Assembly: GCA_002863155.1 (NCBI GenBank)
Contig: PKED01000030.1
Coordinates: forward strand, 1-64,000
Length of the DNA stretch: 64,000 nucleotides
DNA from: Sphingomonadaceae bacterium
Lineage (GTDB): Bacteria; Pseudomonadota; Alphaproteobacteria; Sphingomonadales; Sphingomonadaceae
Direction: 5' to 3'
Both the position numbers and the translations under genes were made by a program. Below the pieces are notes generated by a model, which did not search any database, was not told the DNA's origin, and saw nothing but the letters and a program-made list of their open reading frames with translations. Positions within the stretch are counted from its first letter, which is position 1; each line of letters begins with the position of its first letter. Shown piece after piece: positions 26,112 through 36,662 of the stretch.

Positions 26112-26222
26112 CCTCGGCATTGTTGCTGCCCCTGCCATGCCGCAAAGGGAGCGGCATAACCGATTGCGCGCGCAAGAAAAGCCACGCCCGCATCGAATAT
26201 GTCTCGTTTCGGGAGGCGAAAA

Positions 26223-26471
26223 TCAGCGCATTCGCCGCTTTGCCAGCGAGAAAAGCGTCGCCAGGCCGATCGCCATCCACGCGATATTGAGCACCGTCGA
26301 TGGCCAGGCATGATGCCAGCCGCTGTTGACGATGAAGCCGGCCGCCCCGGCGACGTTCATCCACTGGAACGTCGCTGACGTGCCCGAGAGCCGCTCGGTC
26401 GACACCAGCAGATAGGATGCAAGGATCAGCAGTGCCCCGGCCCAGCCGATGACTTCAATAAGGATGGTCAT
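26223..26471 (-). CDS. CBU_0592-family small membrane protein
   Basis: An 82-residue protein with three membrane helices: IGWAGALLILASYLLVS, WMNVAGAAGFIVNSGW and VLNIAWMAIGLATLFSL. The pattern IGWxGAxLIL..Q(W)MN..G(A)xGFIVNSGWH matches the CBU_0592 family of unknown role. It starts 2 bases after the GFA-protein stop, so it belongs to the acnA operon. Confidence 0.75.
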   Translation of the reverse strand: MTILIEVIGWAGALLILASYLLVSTERLSGTSATFQWMNVAGAAGFIVNSGWHHAWPSTVLNIAWMAIGLATLFSLAKRRMR

Positions 26472-26473
26472 GC

Positions 26474-26830
26474 TCAGCCGTTCCAGCTTTTGCCGTCGAC
26501 CGCGCGGATCTCGACATCGGCATAGGTCTCGGGCGCGAACAGCAGCATGTTGACGCCCATGCGGTCATAGGCCGGGTCGAAGGCGGCCCAGTGGGTGGTC
26601 GTCCCGCAATTGGCGCACCAATGCGTGCCGAGCGCGGCCTCGGGCAGGTCGCTCCGGATGTACCGATGCGTCTCGCCGCTCACCTTTACATCCCGCGGCG
26701 AGAAATAGCCCCAGATCGCGCGGCGCGTCATGCACAGCGAGCAGTTGCAGTCGTTGATATAGTCCGGCGCGGCGGGGATCGTCACCCGCACCGCGCCGCA
26801 GTGGCAGCTGCCGGTCAGACTTTCGGTCAC
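26474..26830 (-). CDS. GFA-family (glutathione-dependent formaldehyde-activating-like) protein
   Basis: A 118-residue zinc protein of the GFA/CENP-V family. Cysteine ligands are visible in [18 protein letters not shown] and [11 protein letters not shown]. Biochemical roles of most members are unclear despite the name. The GTG start overlaps the acnA stop (GTGA), so translation is coupled to aconitase. Confidence 0.82.
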   Translation of the reverse strand: MTESLTGSCHCGAVRVTIPAAPDYINDCNCSLCMTRRAIWGYFSPRDVKVSGETHRYIRSDLPEAALGTHWCANCGTTTHWAAFDPAYDRMGVNMLLFAPETYADVEIRAVDGKSWNG

Positions 26831-29508
26831 GCCGCCGCCAGGTTCCTCAGCACATAATGCAGGATGCCGCCGTTGAGGAAATACTCCAGCTCGTTGATCG
26901 TATCGATCCGGCAGAGCGCCTGGAAGGTACCGGTCGTCCCGTCGGCGCGGGTCACGGTGACCTCGACGGTCTGGCGCGGCTTCAGGTCGGCGACGCCGGT
27001 GATCGTGAAAGTCTCGGAGCCGTCCAAGCCAAGTGTCTTGCGATCGGTGCCTTCGGCGAACTGGAGCGGCAGCACGCCCATGCCGACCAGGTTCGACCGG
27101 TGAATGCGTTCGAAGCTTTCGACGATTACCGCGCGGACGCCGAGCAGATTGGTGCCCTTCGCCGCCCAGTCGCGTGACGATCCGGTGCCATATTCCTTGC
27201 CGCCGATCACGACGAGCGGCGTGCCGTCCGCCTTGTAGCGCATCGCCGCGTCATAGATCGGCATGACTTCGCCGGTCGGCACATATTTGGTCACGCCGCC
27301 TTCGATGCCGGGCGTCATCTCGTTCTTGATGCGGATATTGGCGAAGGTGCCGCGCATCATCACGTCGTGGTTGCCGCGCCGCGCGCCATAGCTGTTGAAA
27401 TCGGCTTTCGAGACCTGATGCTCCTGCAGAAACTTGCCTGCCGGGCTGTCCGCCTTGATCGAGCCTGCGGGCGAAATGTGATCGGTGGTGATCGAGTCTG
27501 CAAACTGTGCGAGCGGGCGCGCGTCGATGATGTCCATCACCGGCGCGGGCGTCATTGTCATGCCCTCGAAATAGGGCGGGTTGGCGATGTAGGTGGACCC
27601 TGCGCGCCACGTGTAGGTGTCCGACCCCGTCACATCGATCGCCTGCCATTTGGCGTCGCCCGAAAAGACATGGGCGTAGCGCGACTGGAACATGTCGCGG
27701 TCGATGTTCGCGTCCATGACCGAGCGGACCTCGGCATTGGTCGGCCAGATGTCCTTCAGGTACACGTCCTGCCCGTCGCTGCCCTGGCCGATCGGCGTTT
27801 CGACGAAATCGGTCGTCACGCTGCCTTTGAGCGCATAGGCGACGACGAGCGGCGGCGACGCGAGAAAGTTCGCGCGCACATCGGGCGACACACGGCCTTC
27901 GAAGTTGCGGTTGCCCGACAGTACCGAGGCGGCGACGATGTCGTTGTCGTTGATCGCCGAGGAGATGGCGGGGGCGAGCGGCCCCGAATTGCCGATGCAG
28001 GTAGTGCAACCATAGCCGACCAGGTTGAAGCCGACCGCGTTCAGATCCTCGGTCAGGCCCGCCTTGTCGAGATAATCGGTCACCACCTGCGATCCGGGGG
28101 CGAGCGACGTCTTGACCCAGGGCTTGGGCTTCAGCCCCAGCGCATTGGCCTTGCGGGCGACGAGGCCCGCGGCGACCAGCACCGAGGGGTTGGAGGTGTT
28201 GGTACAGCTGGTGATCGCGGCGATGACGACGTCGCCGTCGCCGATGTCGTGATCCTTGCCCGCGACCGCGACGCGCTTCGGCTCGGCATGCTTGTAGACG
28301 CCGGCCAGATCGTCGTTGAAGACGTTGTCGACCTGGGTCAGGATCACCTTGTCCTGCGGGCGCTTGGGGCCGGCGAGCGACGGGACGACGCTCCCCATGT
28401 CGAGCTCGAGCGTGTCGGTGAAGACGGGATCGGGCGCATCGGCCAGCCGCCACATGCCCTGCGCCCGCGCATAGGCCTCGGTCAGCGCGAGCTGTTCGTC
28501 GCTGCGGCCGGTCAGGCGCATATAATCGATCGTCTTTTCATCGATCGGGAAGAAACCGCAGGTCGCGCCATATTCGGGCGCCATGTTGGCGATCGTCGCG
28601 CGGTCGGCGAGGCTCAGCGCGTCGAGGCCGGGGCCGTAAAACTCCACGAAGCGGCCAACGACGCCCTTGGCGCGCAGCATCTGGGTCACGGTCAGCACCA
28701 GATCGGTCGCCGTGATCCCTTCGGCGAGATTGCCGGTGAGCTTGAAGCCGACGACTTCGGGGATCAGCATCGATACCGGCTGGCCGAGCATCGCCGCTTC
28801 CGCCTCGATTCCGCCGACGCCCCAGCCGAGCACGCCGAGGCCATTGACCATCGTCGTGTGGCTGTCGGTGCCGACGCAGGTGTCGGGATAGGCGATCATG
28901 TCGCCGCCATTCGCGGACGACCACACCGCCTGCGCGATATTTTCAAGATTGACCTGATGGCAGATGCCGGTGCCGGGCGGCACGACCTTGAAATTGTCGA
29001 GCGCCTTCGATCCCCATTTCAGGAATTCATAGCGTTCGTTGTTGCGTTGGTATTCCAGCTCGACATTGTCCTCGAACGCCTGCGGCGTGCCGAATTCGTC
29101 AACCATCACCGAGTGATCGATGACGAGATGGACGGGTACGAGCGGATTGATCTTCTGCGCGTTGCCGCCCAGCCGGGTGATCGCGTCGCGCATTGCCGCC
29201 AGATCGACGACGCAGGGCACACCGGTGAAATCCTGCATCAGCACCCGCGCCGGGCGATACTGGATCTCGCGATCGGGGCTGTTCGGGTTCTTCTGCCAGT
29301 CGATGATCGCCTGGATGTCGTCGACATTGACGGTCTTGTCGTCTTCGAAGCGCAGCAGATTTTCGAGCAGCACTTTCATCGAAAAGGGCAGGCGGCTGAT
29401 ATCGCCGAGCTTGGCCGCCGCCTTGGACAGGCTGAAATAGCTGTAGGTCTTGCCGCCCGCGACCAGCGTGTCGCGCGTCCCGAGGCTGTCCTGTCCGATG
29501 GCCGTCAT
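26827..29508 (-). CDS. acnA: Aconitate hydratase A
   Basis: An 893-residue [4Fe-4S] aconitase of the AcnA/IRP type, isomerising citrate and isocitrate in the TCA cycle. Diagnostic regions are [21 protein letters not shown]-like [49 protein letters not shown] (cluster Cys), [13 protein letters not shown] (two more cluster Cys), SGNRNFEGR and the C-terminal [17 protein letters not shown]. The length is standard. GGAAGGG lies 8 bases before the ATG. It depends on Fe-S supply from systems such as the suf operon in this window. Confidence 0.96.
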   Translation of the reverse strand: MTAIGQDSLGTRDTLVAGGKTYSYFSLSKAAAKLGDISRLPFSMKVLLENLLRFEDDKTVNVDDIQAIIDWQKNPNSPDREIQYRPARVLMQDFTGVPCVVDLAAMRDAITRLGGNAQKINPLVPVHLVIDHSVMVDEFGTPQAFEDNVELEYQRNNERYEFLKWGSKALDNFKVVPPGTGICHQVNLENIAQAVWSSANGGDMIAYPDTCVGTDSHTTMVNGLGVLGWGVGGIEAEAAMLGQPVSMLIPEVVGFKLTGNLAEGITATDLVLTVTQMLRAKGVVGRFVEFYGPGLDALSLADRATIANMAPEYGATCGFFPIDEKTIDYMRLTGRSDEQLALTEAYARAQGMWRLADAPDPVFTDTLELDMGSVVPSLAGPKRPQDKVILTQVDNVFNDDLAGVYKHAEPKRVAVAGKDHDIGDGDVVIAAITSCTNTSNPSVLVAAGLVARKANALGLKPKPWVKTSLAPGSQVVTDYLDKAGLTEDLNAVGFNLVGYGCTTCIGNSGPLAPAISSAINDNDIVAASVLSGNRNFEGRVSPDVRANFLASPPLVVAYALKGSVTTDFVETPIGQGSDGQDVYLKDIWPTNAEVRSVMDANIDRDMFQSRYAHVFSGDAKWQAIDVTGSDTYTWRAGSTYIANPPYFEGMTMTPAPVMDIIDARPLAQFADSITTDHISPAGSIKADSPAGKFLQEHQVSKADFNSYGARRGNHDVMMRGTFANIRIKNEMTPGIEGGVTKYVPTGEVMPIYDAAMRYKADGTPLVVIGGKEYGTGSSRDWAAKGTNLLGVRAVIVESFERIHRSNLVGMGVLPLQFAEGTDRKTLGLDGSETFTITGVADLKPRQTVEVTVTRADGTTGTFQALCRIDTINELEYFLNGGILHYVLRNLAAA

Positions 29509-29679
29509 AGCATGTCCCTTCCTTGTGAGCCCGGATGCGGCGGGGAGGCGGCAGAGAGCCGCACGCGCGCGGGCGTCGTTCGCGAGCGCCTTAGCAAGCG
29601 CGTTCGCGGTGGGGAAGGGCCGCGCTTTCCCCGATGCGTGCCGGAATGAAAGTATCGCCGGAGCGCGATTGCGACGGCG

Positions 29680-30816
29680 CTACAAAAAGGCGGCGCGGCT
29701 GTCGTCGCGATGACGGGCGAGATAGGTCAGGAACGGGGTGCCGCCGGTGCCGGTCTCGCCGTCGATCCCGGCCGTGGCCGCCTGCGCGCTGATATAGATC
29801 GCGGCGAGGCGCAGATGCGCGGTGCGGAACTGCGCCAGCTGAGACAGGCAGCCATTATAAGCGTCGCGTAGCGCCGGGCGACGGCCGGCGACGTCGCGCA
29901 CGCGGCTGGTCCGCAGATCGTCGATGAACGCGCGGTGGCGCGGCGGGCGATAGCCGTGGATTTCGTCGAGAAAGGCGCTCAGTGCGCTGGCGCCGTGCGG
30001 AACGCCCAGCGCGGCGTCGATCGCCGGCACGATGCTGCTCTGCGATCCGGTCTGGCCGCGCAACGCGACCGGCTTGCCGCCAAAGGCCGCGACGCCTTCG
30101 TAGATCAGCCCGGCGCCCGGCCATCCGAACATATAGGGGCGCACGCGGTGGAAATAGACGTGCGGATCGCACGCCGTCGCCATCGGATCGAGCCCGGCGT
30201 TGATTGCCGCCAATGCGCTTTCCAGTCGGCCGAGCAGCTGTTCCACCTGCGCATCGTCGTCCCGATCGGCGGCATTGACCAGATCGACGGCGATCGCGAT
30301 CGCCGCACCCGCGATTGCCTCGATCGCGACATGGACCAGAATGAACCCGCTTTCGTCGCGCCCGCCCGCGAAATGCTGGTCGATCGCCAGGTTGCCGAGC
30401 GCGATCGGCCCCGCCTTGTCGAGCCGGAACCAGTTATCGAGGACATAATGCTGATAGGTCATGATCGGCTTGAGGCCGAGCCGATCCGCCAGCGTGACCA
30501 GCGGCACCGCGAGATTGGCGGGCAGCGTGTCGACCGGCGTCGGCTCGCCCCACACCCATGCCTGTGCCAGAAAGCCGTAACGCAACAGCGCGACGCCGAC
30601 CGCGGCCTCATCGGCCTGCGCCGCGAAGGACGCTATGTCGATCGGCGGCAGCTGCGCGAGCCAGTGCCGCACGCGACCGCTCGCGACATAATCGGGCAGC
30701 ATCGCGGCCGCCTCCACAGCGGCGTCGAGATCGGACGGCAGGGCGATCGTGTCGATCTCGCGCGGCGACAGAAAGCCATGCTGCGGGGACAGGCCGTAAT
30801 GGTGGAGCGGCTGCAT
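29680..30816 (-). CDS. Indoleamine 2,3-dioxygenase-like haem protein
   Basis: A 378-residue protein of the IDO family (PF01231), which opens the indole ring of tryptophan using haem and O2. The proximal haem histidine is in FRTAHLRLAAIYIS (near residue 340) and the C-terminal GTGGTPFLTYLARHRDDS loop is the conserved substrate/GTGG motif. Also typical are YFHRVRPYMFGWPGAGLIYEGV and SQSSIVPAIDAALGV. Bacterial IDO homologues include PrnB-like enzymes, so substrate is open. No kynurenine pathway gene is present nearby. Confidence 0.85.
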   Translation of the reverse strand: MQPLHHYGLSPQHGFLSPREIDTIALPSDLDAAVEAAAMLPDYVASGRVRHWLAQLPPIDIASFAAQADEAAVGVALLRYGFLAQAWVWGEPTPVDTLPANLAVPLVTLADRLGLKPIMTYQHYVLDNWFRLDKAGPIALGNLAIDQHFAGGRDESGFILVHVAIEAIAGAAIAIAVDLVNAADRDDDAQVEQLLGRLESALAAINAGLDPMATACDPHVYFHRVRPYMFGWPGAGLIYEGVAAFGGKPVALRGQTGSQSSIVPAIDAALGVPHGASALSAFLDEIHGYRPPRHRAFIDDLRTSRVRDVAGRRPALRDAYNGCLSQLAQFRTAHLRLAAIYISAQAATAGIDGETGTGGTPFLTYLARHRDDSRAAFL

Positions 30817-30834
30817 CGCCCAGCGTCTAGGCGC

Positions 30835-31287
30835 TCAGCCGAACGGCAGCAACGCCTCGTAATCGGCGCCCGGGGTTGCGCCCGAAGGACACACGCCGTG
30901 GCGAAGCAGAAACGCATGTCGGACAATTTCGCCCTGCTGCTCGATGCCATAGCGCGTGAACGGGCGGCCGGGTTCGATGGTGTAGCCATAACGGCAGAAG
31001 GGATGGCGCCGGAGCGGCAGGAACAAGCCGTTCTGATGCTGCCACACATGCACCAATTCGTGGATCAGCAGCCCTTGAGCCGATAGCGGTTCGCCCGAGA
31101 AATCGTCGCTGTAACGCGTGCCGAGTGGGTGGAAATGAATGTTGCCAAGCGGCGCCATGACGGTGTCGCGCGGCTGGAAAAACGCCCATTTCCGCCGCAC
31201 GATACGCGGCTGGCCGTAATCGATCGCATTGCCGAAAACCGCAAAGGCGATCGCGACTTCGCCGGATGTCAGCGGGCGTTCGCTCAA
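30835..31287 (-). CDS. Metallopeptidase-like 'vgr-related' protein
   Basis: A 150-residue protein with the zinc-binding HExxH motif in LLIHELVHVWQHQNGL and further His/Glu residues, resembling the DUF4157/'vgr related' proteins common in sphingomonads. The pattern HPLGTRYSDDF, GRPFTRYGIEQQGEI follows. The start is assigned to TTG at 31287, overlapping the stop of the PCuAC gene (TTGA); the long track ORF upstream is out of frame with that gene. Proteolysis is unproven. Confidence 0.62.
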   Translation of the reverse strand: MSERPLTSGEVAIAFAVFGNAIDYGQPRIVRRKWAFFQPRDTVMAPLGNIHFHPLGTRYSDDFSGEPLSAQGLLIHELVHVWQHQNGLFLPLRRHPFCRYGYTIEPGRPFTRYGIEQQGEIVRHAFLLRHGVCPSGATPGADYEALLPFG

Positions 31288-31727
31288 GAAGCTGGCGCGG
31301 GGTCGCCCGCCGCAATCGCCGGCGCCTGAACGGTGATCCGGGCATTGTTCGAGAAGGTGAACAGCAGCTTCATGGTCGACCCCGGTTTCACCCGCTGGTT
31401 GATGTCGAACAGCATCACGTGCTTGCCGCCCGGTGCGAAGACCAGTTCGGCGCGCGCGGGAACGGGCACGTCGCGGATCGGCGCCATCGAGGACATCACG
31501 CCGCTCGTCATGCTTTCGTGCAGCTCGCTGCGGATCACCACCGGCGAGGTGACGCTGATCAGCTTCGTCGCCTCGGTCGCGCCGTGGACGGTGAAATAGG
31601 CGACGCCGGGACGGCCCGCGACGGCGGGCAGGCGGACATAGGCACCGTCGACCGTCAGCTCGGGCGGCTGGGTGCAGCCGGCCAGCGCTGCGGCGGCGGC
31701 GGGGATCAGAAGAGCGGGCAAGCGCAT
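31284..31727 (-). CDS. PCuAC-family periplasmic copper chaperone
   Basis: A 147-residue lipoprotein (lipobox AALAGC near residue 18) with the PCu(A)C domain. The copper-binding signature HESM..(x)..M and GGKHVMLFDI (His-x-Met) is complete. These proteins deliver Cu(I) for assembly of cytochrome oxidase CuA/CuB sites. The ATG at 31727 starts the signal peptide; the longer track ORF is ignored. Divergent from dnaK with 168 bases between starts. Confidence 0.88.
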   Translation of the reverse strand: MRLPALLIPAAAAALAGCTQPPELTVDGAYVRLPAVAGRPGVAYFTVHGATEATKLISVTSPVVIRSELHESMTSGVMSSMAPIRDVPVPARAELVFAPGGKHVMLFDINQRVKPGSTMKLLFTFSNNARITVQAPAIAAGDPAPAS

Positions 31728-31784
31728 CGTTGGGGTTTTCCGCAAAGGAGGAATTTGACTGTGCCATTCTAGAAACCGCGCAAT

Positions 31785-31812
31785 CTTGCGGCAAGCAAAA
31801 GCCCCCCTATAT
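31785..31812 (+). promoter_or_regulatory. Candidate sigma-32 heat-shock promoter of dnaK
   Basis: CTTG (31785-31788), 15 bases, then CCCCTATAT (31804-31812) resembles the RpoH pattern CTTG-N-CCCCATnT. It lies 84 bases upstream of the dnaK ATG. Heat-shock control of dnaK by RpoH is well established in alphaproteobacteria; this exact site is inferred. Confidence 0.6.
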
Positions 31813-31895
31813 CGCGGACATTGGCATGGGGTTGGCGACATGCGGCCCTGTGACGGGGTTAACATTCATCTTTTGACGGGGGCCTACGGAGGACC

Positions 31896-33824
<1,929 letters not shown>

Positions 33825-33830
33825 TCGAAC

Positions 33831-33863
33831 ATGGCCGGCGCGTCCCCGCGCGCCGGCCATTTT
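33831..33863 (+). terminator. Hairpin after dnaK (terminator or attenuator before dnaJ)
   Basis: Perfect 12-bp stem ATGGCCGGCGCG/CGCGCCGGCCAT (33831-33842, 33849-33860) with a 6-base loop, followed by TTTTG. The short U-run suggests partial termination, allowing more DnaK than DnaJ. Confidence 0.75.
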
Positions 33864-33878
33864 GCGGGTGGGTGCGCC

Positions 33879-34073
33879 ATGGCCGACGACATGATTCCGG
33901 AAGATGTCGCCTCCGGGCTCGGCACCGGATCGGCGCGGGCGGCCTTTGACGCGCTCGCACCGGCGCATCGCCGCGAATATCTGACCTGGATCAACGAAGC
34001 CAAGCGCGCCGAAACGCGCGCGCGCCGGATCGCGCAAACCGCCGAACGCCTCGGCGGTGCCAAGGATCATTGA
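33879..34073 (+). CDS. Small OmdA/YdeI-type protein between dnaK and dnaJ
   Basis: A 64-residue protein consisting almost only of the OmdA (YdeI/OmpD-associated, PF13376) helical module: AAFDALAPAHRREYLTWINEAKRAETRARRIA. Usually this is the C-terminal part of a larger YdeI-type protein, so this is a free-standing module. The ATG at 33879 starts after the dnaK hairpin; an ATG at 33831 lies inside the hairpin stem and is unlikely. Its stop overlaps the dnaJ ATG (TGATG). Confidence 0.7.
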   Translation: MADDMIPEDVASGLGTGSARAAFDALAPAHRREYLTWINEAKRAETRARRIAQTAERLGGAKDH

Positions 34074-35185
34074 TGACCACGCAAGTCGACTATTACGAAC
34101 TGCTCGAATGCGAGCGCGGCGCGGACGATGCGACGCTCAAATCCTCGTATCGCAAGCTCGCGATGCGCTGGCATCCTGATCGCAATCCTGGCGACGACGT
34201 GGCCGAAGCCAAGTTCAAGGCGATCAACGAAGCCTATGACTGTCTGAAAGACCCGCAGAAGCGCGCGGCCTATGACCGGTTCGGCCACGCCGCGTTCCAG
34301 CAGGGCGGCGGCGCAGGCCCGCAGGATTTCAGCGGCTTCAGCGATATCTTCGAGAATATCTTCGGCGAATTCATGGGCGGGCGCGGCGGCGGGCGTCCGT
34401 CCGCGCAGCGGGGTGCCGATCTGCGTTACGACATGGAGATCACGCTCGAGGATGCCTTTCATGGCCTCGCGCGCGAGATCACCGTCGACGTGTCCGGGGC
34501 GTGCGACCCCTGCGGCGGCTCGGGCGCGCGGCCCGGCACCGGCGCGCAAGGCTGCAAAACCTGTGGCGGCATCGGCAAGGTCCGGGCGCAACAGGGCTTT
34601 TTCGTCGTCGAGCGAACCTGCCCCACTTGTCATGGCATGGGGCAGGTGATTGCTGATCCTTGCCCCAATTGCCGCGGCGAGGGGCGCGTCGACAAGACCA
34701 AGACGCTCACCGTGAACATCCCGCCCGGGGTCGACGAAGGCACGCGTGTGCGCCTGACCGGTGAAGGCGAGGCGGGGATGCGCGGCGCCCCGCCCGGCGA
34801 CCTTTATATTTTCCTCCACATCGCCCGGCATTCGATTTTCGAGCGCGAGGGGACGACGCTTTATGCGCGCACGCCGATCAGCTTCACGACCGCGTCGCTT
34901 GGCGGAACGGTGACGATCCCGGGCTTTGACGGCGAGCGCCACGAGATACGGATCGCGCCCGGCATGCAGTCGGGCCGCGAGCTGCGGCAGCGCGGCGCCG
35001 GCATGCCCGTGCTGCAGGGTCGTGGCCGCGGCGACCTGGTCGTCCGGATCGAAGTCGAGACGCCGACGAGACTGACCGCGAAGCAGCGAGAACTTCTCGA
35101 AGCGTTTCGCGCGACCGAGACAGGGCACGAATGTCCGCAGACCAGCGGCTTCTTCCAGAAGGTGAAATCGGCGCTGGGCGGCTGA
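34073..35185 (+). CDS. dnaJ: Chaperone DnaJ (Hsp40, type I)
   Basis: The 370-residue type-I J-protein delivers substrates to DnaK and stimulates its ATPase. J-domain with HPD (RWHPDRNPGDD, ~33-41), G/F linker, four CxxCxGxG zinc motifs (CDPCGGSG, CKTCGGIG, CPTCHGMG, CPNCRGEG) and the C-terminal beta-domains. The ATG at 34073 overlaps the preceding stop; the TTG at 34070 is not needed. A GC-rich hairpin follows the stop. Confidence 0.95.
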   Translation: MTTQVDYYELLECERGADDATLKSSYRKLAMRWHPDRNPGDDVAEAKFKAINEAYDCLKDPQKRAAYDRFGHAAFQQGGGAGPQDFSGFSDIFENIFGEFMGGRGGGRPSAQRGADLRYDMEITLEDAFHGLAREITVDVSGACDPCGGSGARPGTGAQGCKTCGGIGKVRAQQGFFVVERTCPTCHGMGQVIADPCPNCRGEGRVDKTKTLTVNIPPGVDEGTRVRLTGEGEAGMRGAPPGDLYIFLHIARHSIFEREGTTLYARTPISFTTASLGGTVTIPGFDGERHEIRIAPGMQSGRELRQRGAGMPVLQGRGRGDLVVRIEVETPTRLTAKQRELLEAFRATETGHECPQTSGFFQKVKSALGG

Positions 35186-35212
35186 TGCGGGGCCGAGGCG
35201 CTCACGCGCAAC

Positions 35213-35239
35213 CCGCCCCTTGCGTTCAGGAAGGGGCGG
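35213..35239 (+). terminator. GC-rich hairpin downstream of dnaJ
   Basis: Stem CCGCCCCTT/AAGGGGCGG (9 bp) with a 9-base loop, 28 bases past the stop. No U-tract follows, so it may be a stability hairpin or a weak terminator. Confidence 0.45.
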
Positions 35240-35252
35240 ACCGGCGAGTGGA

Positions 35253-35333
35253 CTAGAGGGTGAAGACCCCTGCCACCAGCACAAGCGCCGCAAGGGTCAG
35301 CGAAAGGCTGCCCACGGCATCGACATAGCGCAT
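35253..35333 (-). CDS. Possible 26-residue single-helix membrane peptide
   Basis: A minus-strand ORF too short for the track, reading MRYVDAVGSLSLTLAALVLV followed by AGVFTL. A GGAGA Shine-Dalgarno lies eight bases before the ATG and the peptide is one hydrophobic helix with a charged N terminus. It is convergent with dnaJ. Expression is unproven. Confidence 0.45.
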   Translation of the reverse strand: MRYVDAVGSLSLTLAALVLVAGVFTL

Positions 35334-35534
35334 GATGGTTCTCCATAACCGGATTGTTCCGGCACCGCATCATTTGTGTTTTATTGCGCCGGTTTGCAAT
35401 TTTGTTACGCGAAATCGCACATGCGTTTGGTGCAACGGCATTGTTGTGTTCGTTAACCAGTATTCTTGAGCCAAAATCAGACTGTTTCGCGCAAGTTCCG
35501 ACCCTTGGGGTTCGAGTGCTACGGGGAAGATCTG
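35334..35534. other. AT-richer leader region upstream of HD-GYP gene
   Basis: The region is notably AT-rich (TTTTATTGC, CAATTTTGTTACG). It contains TTAACCAG (35453-35460), a near match to the CtrA half-site TTAACCAT. No clear gene is visible. It probably holds the promoters of the 26-residue ORF and the HD-GYP gene. Confidence 0.35.
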
Positions 35535-36638
35535 GTGGATTTCAGCAATCGAGACGACCGAAACGACGATTCGCTGGTCGCAGGCGACTGGCGGCGTCCC
35601 GGCACGGGGGGAGCGCCTTCGCCGCTGCGTCCGGCGCAGCGCAGCGGGATCGGCCCGGCCACCCTGCACTTGGGCGCGCGCCGCGCATCGCTTGCGCAGG
35701 AACGCAGCCGTGCCCGCGAAATCGTATCGGTCGCAAAGGAACGCATCTTCTCTACGTTCGACGACGTCCGCTTCGGTCGCAAGATCAACGTCGAGACGCT
35801 TTGGCCGCTGGTCAGCAGCATCACGGCGTCCGTCGAGCGGCATTCGGGCGCGATCATGGGGGTGACCCGGATCAAGGAACGCCACGAATACACGTACATG
35901 CATTCGGTCGCGGTTTGCGGGCTGATGATCAACCTGGCCCGGCACATGAAGCTCGACCCGACGCTGCATCATGCAATCGGCATGGCGGGCCTGCTCCACG
36001 ATATCGGGAAGGCCCGTGTACCGCCGAGCCTGCTCGACAAGCCCGGCGCGCTCACGCCCGACGAAATGGCGGTGATGCACAAGCATTGCGAATTCGGGCA
36101 CGACATGCTGGTCAACAATGACGAGAAGCTGCCCGACATCGTCCTCGACGTGGTACTGCACCATCATGAAAGACTCGACGGGTCGGGCTATCCCGACGCG
36201 AAAGCGGGCAGCAACGTGTCGCAATATGCGCGCATGACGGCGATATGCGATACCTATGACGCCTTGACCTCCGATCGCCCCTACAAGGAAGCATGGTCGC
36301 CGGCCGAAGCGATCGAATGGATGGTCGAACAGACCAACCTGCTGGATCAGGAAATTCTCAGCGTCTTTTCGGGGATGATCGGGATTTTTCCGGTTGGCTC
36401 GATGGTCCGGCTGCAAAGCAATCGCCTCGCGGTCGTCCTCGACGATCCCGAGGCCGATCCCGCGACACCGCCGGTTTGCCCCTTTTTCTGCATCATGACC
36501 AAGCAGTCCCTGCCATGGCGCGTCTCGCCGCCCGGCGTGGATCCGATCATCGGCGTCGAATCGCCCGCGCGCTGGCGGTTGGCGAACTGGCCGGACATGC
36601 GCAAGGGGATCCTCGCACAGTTTCCGGGCGGGGTCTGA
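35535..36638 (+). CDS. HD-GYP domain protein, probable cyclic-di-GMP phosphodiesterase
   Basis: A 367-residue cytosolic protein: a poorly conserved, charged N-terminal ~80 residues, then an HD-GYP domain with HSVAVCGLMINLARHM, GLLHDIGKARVP and HHHERLDGSGYP, the metal and GYP motifs of cyclic-di-GMP hydrolases, followed by a C-terminal extension. The GTG at 35535 has GGGGAAG six bases upstream and is preferred to the TTG at 35466, which lacks an RBS. The DUF3391-type N-terminal domain common in HD-GYP proteins is not recognisable. It likely lowers c-di-GMP and affects motility or adhesion. Confidence 0.85.
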   Translation: MDFSNRDDRNDDSLVAGDWRRPGTGGAPSPLRPAQRSGIGPATLHLGARRASLAQERSRAREIVSVAKERIFSTFDDVRFGRKINVETLWPLVSSITASVERHSGAIMGVTRIKERHEYTYMHSVAVCGLMINLARHMKLDPTLHHAIGMAGLLHDIGKARVPPSLLDKPGALTPDEMAVMHKHCEFGHDMLVNNDEKLPDIVLDVVLHHHERLDGSGYPDAKAGSNVSQYARMTAICDTYDALTSDRPYKEAWSPAEAIEWMVEQTNLLDQEILSVFSGMIGIFPVGSMVRLQSNRLAVVLDDPEADPATPPVCPFFCIMTKQSLPWRVSPPGVDPIIGVESPARWRLANWPDMRKGILAQFPGGV

Positions 36639-36662
36639 TCTGTCGGCGGCCGCGCCGCAGCG

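Noticed and set aside
27367-29649. 760-codon ORF antisense to acnA
   Set aside because: Antisense shadow of a conserved aconitase; low-complexity composition.
33831-33878. Earlier ATG for the OmdA mini-protein at 33831
   Set aside because: It lies in the stem of the dnaK hairpin and adds residues unlike the family; the ATG at 33879 begins the conserved part.
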